Positions 26,436 through 33,002 of a stretch of DNA of 64,000 nucleotides are shown piece by piece; positions within the stretch are counted from its first letter, which is position 1, and each line of letters begins with the position of its first letter. The position numbers were made by a program, and so were the translations under genes. The stretch comes from Luteolibacter ambystomatis (GTDB taxonomy: Bacteria; Verrucomicrobiota; Verrucomicrobiia; Verrucomicrobiales; Akkermansiaceae), in NCBI RefSeq assembly GCF_018137965.1, contig NZ_CP073100.1:4351754-4415753 (forward strand), read 5' to 3'. Under the pieces are notes generated by a model. That model did not search any database and was not told the origin of the DNA. It worked only from the letters and a program-made list of their open reading frames with translations.

Positions 26436-26577
26436 AACGGCGGATGCCGGTGAAACTACATTGTTACGGACAACCAGGTCGTCGGTTCAAATCCGACCCG
26501 GGCCACCATCGACGGTCCGGTAGCTCAGTCAGGTAGAGCAGGAACGTTTCACCACACACTTGCCGCCGTTTGTTTTT
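26436..26577 (+). ncRNA. Y RNA-like gene, unit 8, retains variable loop and ACCA of a tRNA
   Basis: Lower helix AACGGCGG/CCGCCGTT (26436-26443/26563-26570), upper helix GGTGAAAC/GTTTCACC (26449-26456/26546-26553), both 8 bp perfect. An AGGTC variable loop (26476-26480) precedes T-arm GTCGG-TTCAAAT-CCGAC (26481-26497). The 7-bp acceptor CCGGGCC/GGTCCGG (26498-26504/26514-26520) is closed by ACCA-TCGAC, i.e. discriminator plus CCA and a five-base link. Then TA and D-arm GCTC-AGTCAGGTA-GAGC (26523-26539). TTTGTTTTT after the lower helix looks like a terminator or Y RNA 3' tail. Confidence 0.87.
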
Positions 26578-26582
26578 CTCAG

Positions 26583-26942
26583 ATGAACCCGGAACCAGAA
26601 TCAGCCGATGAAATGTCGGGGGGATTTTTCGAACTCGATGAATATCCGCCTGATCGTGGACGGTACAAACTCATGGGGAATTCGGAGGCATTTGTCCAAC
26701 TGCGGGCAGCCATCGACCGCTTGCTCGCAAGTGAAACGAATGAGATGCCGGTGGGAAATGCTGACATGAACATCGCATCCATTCAAAGGATACTGCCTCT
26801 GACGGAACGCCAGGTCGTGAAGCAGAAGCGGGAAGCCACTCTGATAGAAACGGGCTGTATTATCACCGCCAGCCTAATCCTCCTTTCTGCCGCTTTTGGT
26901 TTCATTCGTGCCGTTGAATTTATCGCCTCTCTTTTCAAATGA
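26583..26942 (+). CDS. Small membrane-tail protein of unknown function in the RNA-repair operon
   Basis: 119 residues. The N-terminal half is soluble and acidic (FFELDEYPPDRGRYKLMGNSEAFVQLRAAIDRLLAS). The C-terminal half has a basic stretch (ERQVVKQKREATL) and one membrane segment (IITASLILLSAAFGFIRAVEFIASLF). I do not recognise the family; the first part resembles small domains that accompany toxin-immunity proteins, but that is weak. It starts right after the pyrimidine tail of Y unit 8 with no purine-rich ribosome site. It overlaps the next gene by four bases (ATGA). Its base composition is visibly less GC-rich than its neighbours. Confidence 0.62.
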   Translation: MNPEPESADEMSGGFFELDEYPPDRGRYKLMGNSEAFVQLRAAIDRLLASETNEMPVGNADMNIASIQRILPLTERQVVKQKREATLIETGCIITASLILLSAAFGFIRAVEFIASLFK

Positions 26943-27717
26943 CTTCCGTCTTTCATCCCTGCCCCTGCTGTGGTACCGTACGTATGTTCTTCCCAAAGGA
27001 GGGACGATGCAGGTCTGCCCGGTTTGTTTCTGGGAAGACCTTCCTTCGGAGAGGTTCTGCTTCGGGAGTTTGTCTGTCGAAGCTGCCCAGAAGTGCTTCT
27101 TTGAAAAGGGCGCATGCGAAGGACGCTACCGGGATGCCGTCAGAGCGCCCCTGTCTGAAGAGGCGCGCTCTCCGGTCTGGCTCTCCTACGAAGATCTTCG
27201 TGCCGGAATCATCAGATGGATTGAAATCCATTTTGAAGATGTCACCCGGGATGGTGGCACCACGCTTCATCAGATGGATGTGCTCGATGATTATGGATCT
27301 CCGGGAGATCTCGCGGAAGCGGCCAAACTCGATAACGAGCGTACTTGGCAGGAAATCTCCGATCTCAAGCTCTCCAACTTCGCCTGTTCGATGGTGTTTC
27401 TGAATGCCAATGGATTTCGGTTTTATCTGCCAGCCTTCATGCGCTTCACCCTCGCCAACTGGGCGGACGGCGCTTCCACTTGCGAGAACATGGGAGTGAT
27501 TTATGCGCTGAGCGGAGGACCGGGAGGATTTCATCACGAGGCATTTGAGTCTTTTTCCCGTTTCCAGATGGAGGCTGTGTCCGCTTTCCTTTGGTATATC
27601 GCCAATTCCAACGATTCCATGGCGGAAGACGCCGAAAGCAGCCTCGCCTACGGTTGGGGCAAATTCCTGCCGGATTTCGTCCGTCTTTTTTCTGAATCTT
27701 TTTCAAACTCTCTTTGA
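26939..27717 (+). CDS. CPCC zinc-ribbon plus DUF6714-like protein, read through an apparent -1 frameshift
   Basis: Translation from ATG 26939 gives MTSVFHPCPCCGTVRMFFPK, the first half of a CPCC zinc ribbon. The second half (CPVCFWED) and all the rest is in the -1 frame, beginning near 26992 and ending at 27717. Joined, the product is CPCCGTVRMFFPKGGTMQVCPVCFWED, as expected for the CPCC family, followed by a DUF6714-like domain (VFLNANGFRFYLPAFMRFTLANW). The frame change coincides with CCCAAAG at 26992-26998 in correct slippery phase. Alternatively the 3' frame is started on its own at ATG 27007, which has GGAGGG at 26998-27003. Programmed frameshift, internal start, mutation or sequence error are all open. 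Its molecular role is unknown. Confidence 0.65.
26992..26998 (+). promoter_or_regulatory. Slippery heptamer CCCAAAG
   Basis: Zero-frame codons are TTC-CCA-AAG, so X XXY YYZ is C CCA AAG. A -1 slip gives CCC-AAA-GGA and restores the CPVCFWED half of the zinc ribbon. GGAGGG follows immediately and could stall the ribosome by pairing with 16S rRNA or serve as a ribosome site for ATG 27007. Confidence 0.5.
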
Positions 27718-27720
27718 ATC

Positions 27721-29202
27721 ATGAACGTACACAAAACCGATGAAGCATTGGGCTTCATCCCCCTCCCCAACGATTCCGGGAAGCCGATCACCGTGGTCGG
27801 AACCGATGCGATCCGTGACAACTTTGACGCCACCTGTTTGCAGCAGGCGATCAATTCCCGTCTCGCTCCGGGTGTGACGGATGTGATCCTCAATCCAGAC
27901 GGTCATGCCGGATACGGCGCGCCGGTCGGCTGCGTGATGGTTTCGCCGACCCACATCTATCCGGGCCCGGTGGGCGTGGACATCAAGTGCTCCATGTCGC
28001 TGCTCCAGCTTGACATCCCCGAGGACGCGATCGTGGACAAGAAGGTCCGCCGCGCGCTGATCAATGCGATCATCGAGCGGACTCCAACGGGCGCGGGCCG
28101 TGGCCAGCGCACGGTGAAGAAGTCGCGGCGTGTCGATCAGGCCACCGGAGTGCTCGCCGTGACGGAGGGCGCGACCACCCGTGTCTGCGAGGCGCTCGGC
28201 ATCCCGCCGGAGTGGGCGGACCGATGCGAGGACTCCACCCACTTCGGTCACAACGGGACCTACGATGCGCTTCGTAGCCGGCTCGATTTCATCCTCGCCT
28301 CCGGGCGGGTGCGGAACTTCGCGTCGAAGATCGAACAGCTCGGATCGTACGGAGGAGGCAACCACTTCGGCGAGTGCGAGATCACGCGCCTGTCGGACCG
28401 CCCATCGATGCTCGCCGCCGCGGATACCTTCGGTTTGAAGGACGGCCATGTGTCGTTCCTCAGCCACTGTGGATCGCGCGGACTCGGCAACCTGCTCGCG
28501 CAGGGCCAGTTCAAGGATCTGGAGCACAAGTTCCGCCAGTGGGCCACGCCGTTCCCGGCCGGTGACAAGCAGCTCGTGTACGCGCCGCTCGGAACTCCGG
28601 AGGCGGATGCTTACCTCGATGACATGGCCATCGGCGCGAATTTCGCCACGGTGAACCACCTGCTCATCAACGCGCTGGTGCTGGAGGCCTTCCAGGAAGT
28701 CCTGCCGGGCGCGAAGGGTGAGCTTGTCTACTTCATCTCGCACAACATCGCGCGTGAGGAAGTGGTCGATGGTAAGAAGGCGTGGGTCCACCGCAAGGGC
28801 GCGACCCGCGCGATCCCGGGCGGCCACTTCTCGCTGGCTGGAACGCCGTTCGCGGCCACCGGTCATCCGATCCTGCTGCCGGGAAATCCGCGCGATGGCT
28901 CGGTGGTGATGGTGGCGAAGGGTGGTGCCGAGCGCACCGCCTGGTCCGTCAACCACGGCGCCGGACGACAGATGGGACGAAAGCACGCGGCACGGACGCT
29001 CGACCAGAAGACGGTGGACGCGGACTTTGATGCCTCGGACATCCTCACCAACTGCCGACAGTACCCGATCGACGAAGCCCCGGACGCCTACAAGAACTTC
29101 CCGGAAGTGCTGCGAAGCGTCGAGGCCGCCGGGCTCGCCGAAACCGTGGCGAAACTCCAGGCGCGTTTCGTGATCAAGGATTCCTCGGAAGCGGATGACT
29201 GA
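27721..29202 (+). CDS. rtcB: RtcB, 3'-phosphate RNA ligase
   Basis: 493 residues. Joins RNA 2',3'-cyclic phosphate or 3'-phosphate ends to 5'-OH ends with GTP and Mn2+. The metal ligands are visible: D87 and C90 (GVDIKCSM), H215 (GGGNHF), H249 (LSHCGSRGLG) and H341 (ISHNIA). The guanylated histidine is H412 in SVNHGAGRQMGR. NPDGHAGYGAPVG is also conserved. It begins three bases after the preceding gene's stop, so it sits in the rsr operon downstream of the Y RNA array. No archease gene is visible nearby. Confidence 0.97.
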   Translation: MNVHKTDEALGFIPLPNDSGKPITVVGTDAIRDNFDATCLQQAINSRLAPGVTDVILNPDGHAGYGAPVGCVMVSPTHIYPGPVGVDIKCSMSLLQLDIPEDAIVDKKVRRALINAIIERTPTGAGRGQRTVKKSRRVDQATGVLAVTEGATTRVCEALGIPPEWADRCEDSTHFGHNGTYDALRSRLDFILASGRVRNFASKIEQLGSYGGGNHFGECEITRLSDRPSMLAAADTFGLKDGHVSFLSHCGSRGLGNLLAQGQFKDLEHKFRQWATPFPAGDKQLVYAPLGTPEADAYLDDMAIGANFATVNHLLINALVLEAFQEVLPGAKGELVYFISHNIAREEVVDGKKAWVHRKGATRAIPGGHFSLAGTPFAATGHPILLPGNPRDGSVVMVAKGGAERTAWSVNHGAGRQMGRKHAARTLDQKTVDADFDASDILTNCRQYPIDEAPDAYKNFPEVLRSVEAAGLAETVAKLQARFVIKDSSEADD

Positions 29203-29216
29203 ATGATCGATGATTT

Positions 29217-29391
29217 GATCACGGATTGCACGGATTCAACGGATGGAAGAGAGGAACCGCAGATGACGCAGATTTCGCTGATGGATTGAAAAGAGATCTT
29301 CTCTTCAATCTGCGTCATCTGCGTCATCTGCGAAATCTGCGGTCTATTCCTCTTCTCTCAAAAATCCGTTCAATCCGCGTAATCCGTGGTC
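29217..29391. repeat. Large imperfect inverted repeat between rtcB and rtcA
   Basis: The left arm starts GATCACGGATTGCACGGATT and runs through CGCAGATGACGCAGATTTCG. The right arm is its reverse-complement-like counterpart, CATCTGCGAAATCTGCGGT to AATCCGCGTAATCCGTGGTC. The whole 175 bp would fold into one long hairpin around GAGATCTTCTC. A related copy is at 35206-35411. AATCCGTGGT/AATCTGCGGT elements of this kind are dispersed in many Verrucomicrobia and Planctomycetes genomes. No coding potential. Confidence 0.75.
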
Positions 29392-29425
29392 CCATTGCTT
29401 CCCTAGGAACCAGGACTTTTTCAGA

Positions 29426-30439
29426 ATGAGCAAACTCATCCAACTTGATGGCGGCGAAGGCGGCGGGCAGATGCTCCGCACCGCCCTCTCCTTGGCCATG
29501 ATCACCGGCCAGCCGTTCCGGATGACGAACATCCGTGGCAAGCGCCCGCGCCCGGGGCTGATGCGCCAGCATTTGACCTGCGTGCGTGCCGCCATGGAGG
29601 TCTCGGACGGCACCGCCGATGGAGCGGAGACCGGCTCCACGGAGCTGGTATTCCGTGCGGGGAAAGTACGGCCCGGGTCGTACCAATTCGCCATTGGCAC
29701 CGCGGGCAGCACCGGCCTGTTGTTCCAGACCCTGCTCCCGGCGCTATGGCATGCGGACGGAGAAAGCGCGCTCGTGCTTGAAGGCGGCACTCACAACCCG
29801 ATGGCGCCGCCCTTCGAGTTTCTCGACCGGGTGTTCCTGCCGGCGTTGCGGAAGCTGGGCGTGGATGCTGATCTTACTCTCGCCCAGACCGGGTTCGCCC
29901 CGGCCGGGGGCGGTCGGATCTCCGCCACCGTGCGGCCCTGCGCCACACTCGGGAAACTGGATCTGCATGAGCGCGGCGAACCGCTGGATCACTGCTTCAC
30001 CGTCGTGTCCCGCCGTCTCGGTGACCGGATTCCGGGGCGGGTTTTGAAAGCTGCGGGCGATGTGCTCGATTGGCAGCAGCAGATCGTGGACGCCCGCGAA
30101 AACGGGCCGGGCACCGGGATCTGCTTCCTGGTCGAGCACCGTTTCGAGCATGGGGCGGAGCTTTGCACCTCGTTCGGCGAGATGGGTGTGCTGGCGGAAA
30201 AGGTCGGTCACCGCGCCGCAAAGGCGATGCGTGATTTCATCGGCAGCCGCGCGGCGGTGGGGCGTCATCTCGCCGACCAACTTCTCCTGCCCATGGCACT
30301 TGCGGGTGGCGGTTCCTTCACCACGATGAAGCCGGACGATCATGTCCACACCAACATCGCCGTGATCGAGCGCTTCCTGCCCGTGAAGTTTGCCATCGAG
30401 CACGGATTGGGCAGTCTGAAGCGGATCTCCTGCGGTTGA
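29426..30439 (+). CDS. rtcA: RtcA, RNA 3'-terminal phosphate cyclase
   Basis: 337 residues. Converts RNA 3'-phosphate to 2',3'-cyclic phosphate using ATP through a covalent adenylate on histidine. The N-terminus LDGGEGGGQMLRTALSLAMITGQPFRMTNIRGKRPRPGL is the family signature; TAGSTGLLFQTLLP and GGG(R)ISATV are further marks. The histidine in DDHVHTNIAVIERFLP (H308, matching the HTQ motif) is the expected nucleotidyl acceptor. Last gene of the RNA-repair operon; it is convergent with tsaB, four bases apart. Confidence 0.95.
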   Translation: MSKLIQLDGGEGGGQMLRTALSLAMITGQPFRMTNIRGKRPRPGLMRQHLTCVRAAMEVSDGTADGAETGSTELVFRAGKVRPGSYQFAIGTAGSTGLLFQTLLPALWHADGESALVLEGGTHNPMAPPFEFLDRVFLPALRKLGVDADLTLAQTGFAPAGGGRISATVRPCATLGKLDLHERGEPLDHCFTVVSRRLGDRIPGRVLKAAGDVLDWQQQIVDARENGPGTGICFLVEHRFEHGAELCTSFGEMGVLAEKVGHRAAKAMRDFIGSRAAVGRHLADQLLLPMALAGGGSFTTMKPDDHVHTNIAVIERFLPVKFAIEHGLGSLKRISCG

Positions 30440-30443
30440 GCGG

Positions 30444-31109
30444 TCAGAGCCGCCCGGCCCATGGACGTTTCGACTCGGTGATATGGGGCGGCCGCAGATA
30501 GAGCGGCTGGGGGGACTCCGCAGCCCAGCGGGCGCGCTCGCTTTCCGGCGAGCGTTGCCAGGCCTCCCACAGCAGCCGGGCGGTGGGGATCTGGCGGGGG
30601 ATGGTCAGCCCGGAGGGAAAAGGATCGCGGACGGAGGTCTCGAAGGTCACGGCACACAGGATGCCATCCAGTTCGTGTCCAAAGGCTTCGGCTCCTTCGA
30701 TGAGGGTGGGCTCAACAACGATCTTCGAATGCTCCATCACGGAAATCCAGAAGCTGCCCCGCCTCGCATCGCCGACCACCATGCAGGTCATGCCATTTGC
30801 CGCCCCCGGCGCGGCGAGGATCGACGGCACCGCCACCACCGGGCAACCGGCCGCGAGGGCCACGCCCTGGGCTGCGGCGATACCGACCCGGGTGCCGCTG
30901 TAGCTGCCCGGTCCGCTGCCGACCAGCACCAGCCCGATGTCGGACGGGACGAGCCCGGCCATCAGCTCGCCGAGGGGGCCGAAGAGCACCGCATTGTGGC
31001 TGCGGTCGCTGCAGAATTCCCGCTCGGCCACCACCCCGTCCGGCCCGGCGAGGAGCAGCGAAGCGGTGGGAGTGGAGGTTTCGAAAACAAGCGTGTGGGA
31101 ACCGGGCAC
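30444..31109 (-). CDS. tsaB: TsaB, tRNA threonylcarbamoyladenosine (t6A) factor
   Basis: 221 residues. ASKHA-fold partner of TsaD in making t6A37 of ANN-decoding tRNAs. The family start is LVFETSTPTASLLLAGPDGVVAEREF, with the GLVLVGSGPGSYSGTRVGIAAAQGVALAAGCPVVAV segment that defines TsaB. The C-terminal part is variable, as usual. It happens to be next to the RNA-repair operon but is transcribed against it. Confidence 0.93.
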   Translation of the reverse strand: MPGSHTLVFETSTPTASLLLAGPDGVVAEREFCSDRSHNAVLFGPLGELMAGLVPSDIGLVLVGSGPGSYSGTRVGIAAAQGVALAAGCPVVAVPSILAAPGAANGMTCMVVGDARRGSFWISVMEHSKIVVEPTLIEGAEAFGHELDGILCAVTFETSVRDPFPSGLTIPRQIPTARLLWEAWQRSPESERARWAAESPQPLYLRPPHITESKRPWAGRL

Positions 31110-31322
31110 GGCATGAGCTTAGGGTCCTGCGGGCGGCTGTCGCCAGCCCGATCCGCACGCCCCTGAATCTGTCTATTTCTGGAAATATCTGCGTTCATTT
31201 CTGAATGAATTCCCATCATGAGAATGCTGTTCCGCCCGATGCTTTCTACCTTGCGCCGAAACCGGTGAACCGCTTTGTTCCGGGCGCTTCTTCGAACCAT
31301 TTTCCCAAAACCAATTCATCCC

Positions 31323-32453
31323 ATGACCACCTACGCCAAAGGCCTTGAAGGCGTGATCGCCAACGAATCCGCCCTCAGCAACGTGGAAGGCGCCGAAGGC
31401 CGCCTGAGCTACCTTGGCTACGGGATCGATACGCTGGTCGAGAATTGCTCCTTTGAGGAAGTCACCTACCTCCTTCACAATGGCCGTCTGCCGAAACAGG
31501 ACGAGTTGAACGCCTTGGAGAAGCGCCTGCGTTCCGACCGCGAGCTGCCCGCCGGTGTGATCGATTTCCTGAAGTCGGCGCCGAAGGATGCCTCGCCGAT
31601 GGATGTGCTCCGCACCGCCGTCTCGATGCTGGGCCTCTACGACAAGCGCGCCACCATCGGTGAGCCGAACATCGCCAAGGATGCCGAAATCGCCCTCTCG
31701 CTGGTGGCGAAGACCCCGGTGATCGTGGCTGCCTACCACCGCTTCCGCCAGGGCCTCAAGCTTCCGCCGGTGCGCGAGGACCTCTCCGAGGCCGCCCACT
31801 TCCTCTATCTCATCACCGGCGAGGCTCCCTCGGAGGCCGCCACCCGCACGCTGGACGTCGCCTACACGCTTCATGCCGACCACGGTATGAATGCCTCCAC
31901 GTTCTCCGCCCGCGTCACCATCGCCACCCTTTCCGATTTCTACTCCGCCATCACCTCCGCCATCGGCACGCTCAAGGGGCCGCTCCACGGCGGTGCCAAC
32001 GAGGGCGTGATCCACATGCTCCAGGAGATCGGTGATCTCGACAAGGTGGACGATTACGTGGCGGGCAAGATGGCCCGGAAGGAAAAGATCATGGGCATCG
32101 GCCACCGCGTGTACAAGGTGCTCGATCCCCGAGCCCCTCACCTCCGCAAGTTGGCGATCCAGCTCACCGAGGAGCTCGGCGAGCCGAAGTGGATCCAGAT
32201 GTCCGAGCGCATCGCCACCATCATGCGTGAGCAGAAGAGCCTCAACGCCAACGTCGATTTCTACTCCGCCACGGTGTACTACTCGCTGGGCATCCCGACG
32301 GATCTCTTCACGCCGATCTTCGCCATCGCCCGCACCGCCGGCTGGACCGCGCAGGTGTTGGAGCAACTCCGCGACAACCGCCTCTACCGCCCGCTCACCC
32401 TCTACACGGGTCCGGTCGAATTGAAGGAAGTCGAGCCGATCGCGGAGCGCTGA
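31323..32453 (+). CDS. gltA: Citrate (2-methylcitrate) synthase
   Basis: 376 residues, the short type II form. Condenses acetyl-CoA with oxaloacetate. Catalytic residues are in LHADHGMNASTFSAR (histidine), GIGHRVYK (histidine) and NVDFYSATVYYSLGIPTDLFTP (aspartate); the LKGPLHGGANEGVIHML loop is typical. The short length and MTTYAKGLEGVIANESALS start resemble enzymes that also take propionyl-CoA, so methylcitrate synthase activity cannot be excluded. The 210-bp leader before it has no motif I can name. ATG at 31323 chosen by alignment. Confidence 0.92.
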   Translation: MTTYAKGLEGVIANESALSNVEGAEGRLSYLGYGIDTLVENCSFEEVTYLLHNGRLPKQDELNALEKRLRSDRELPAGVIDFLKSAPKDASPMDVLRTAVSMLGLYDKRATIGEPNIAKDAEIALSLVAKTPVIVAAYHRFRQGLKLPPVREDLSEAAHFLYLITGEAPSEAATRTLDVAYTLHADHGMNASTFSARVTIATLSDFYSAITSAIGTLKGPLHGGANEGVIHMLQEIGDLDKVDDYVAGKMARKEKIMGIGHRVYKVLDPRAPHLRKLAIQLTEELGEPKWIQMSERIATIMREQKSLNANVDFYSATVYYSLGIPTDLFTPIFAIARTAGWTAQVLEQLRDNRLYRPLTLYTGPVELKEVEPIAER

Positions 32454-32498
32454 GGCGTTGGGCATCGCCCTCGGGACCGGGCTTCCCGCCGTCCCTTC

Positions 32499-32873
32499 CT
32501 ATGCATCGACGGCCTCCACCGGAGGCAGGCCGGAGATTTCCTCCGGCGTGAACACCCGGCTCTGAACGAGAAAGCGGAGGCCCAGGGGAATCTCCAGCGA
32601 GAAACTGGAGCCTCGGCCGGGCTTCACGTCGATGGTGAGCTGGGTATGCTTCCAATGCTCGAACTGCGACTTTTCCATGTAGAACGGGCAGCCGTGGATC
32701 TCGCCGAGCTTCACGTCGGAACGACCGAGCCTGAACTCGCCCGCCGCGTAGCACATCGGCTGCGAACCATCGCAGCAACCGCCGGATTGATGGAACATCA
32801 GCGGACCATGGGCGGCACGCAGTTGGTCGATGACCGCGGCGGCGGCATCGGTGAAGAGGACGCGGAGAGTCAT
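32499..32873 (-). CDS. DUF779-family protein
   Basis: 124 residues from MTLRVLFTDAAAAVIDQL. Conserved family features are HGPLMFHQSGGCCDGSQPMCY with its paired cysteines, and the IHGCPFYMEKSQFEHWKHTQLTIDV segment. DUF779 genes are regularly next to acetaldehyde/aldehyde dehydrogenase genes, as here, where the dehydrogenase lies upstream on the same strand. Function unknown; the conserved cysteines suggest metal or redox binding. The longer frame to 32978 runs into a repeat and is not used. Confidence 0.88.
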   Translation of the reverse strand: MTLRVLFTDAAAAVIDQLRAAHGPLMFHQSGGCCDGSQPMCYAAGEFRLGRSDVKLGEIHGCPFYMEKSQFEHWKHTQLTIDVKPGRGSSFSLEIPLGLRFLVQSRVFTPEEISGLPPVEAVDA

Positions 32874-32877
32874 GGAA

Positions 32878-32995
32878 GTTGAGAGTTTATGGTTGAGAGA
32901 TGAGAGTCCGAAGGAAGAGTGCAAATGGATTCCCTGCCCTATTGAAGGGCACGGAATCCTGTTCTGACTCTCAACCATCCACTCTCAACTCTCAG
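32878..32995. repeat. Intergenic cruciform-type inverted repeat
   Basis: The arm GTTGAGAG-TTTA-TGGTTGAGAG (32878-32899) and its near reverse complement at 32968-32989 (20 of 22 match) enclose an inner hairpin GGATTCC/GGAATCC with GCCCT/AGGGC. It sits between aldehyde dehydrogenase and DUF779 genes and could act as an mRNA processing or attenuation element. Confidence 0.65.
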
Positions 32996-33002
32996 CTATT
33001 TT

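Noticed and set aside
25479..26450. CRISPR array, because of the recurrent CGAATGCCGG word at spaced intervals
   Set aside because: The repeated word is only about 10 bases, distances range from about 94 to 186 bases, and the intervening sequence folds into conserved helices. No cas genes are present.
25469..26536. A 355-codon open frame across the Y RNA array
   Set aside because: Its translation has no recognisable domain and the sequence shows compensatory changes for RNA pairing, not coding constraint. Long chance frames are common at this GC content.
25857..26540. Ordinary tRNA genes, because of several perfect T-arms and D-arms
   Set aside because: T-arms precede D-arms, the acceptor strands are joined by short loops and there is no anticodon arm; these are permuted tRNA-like heads of Y RNA units.
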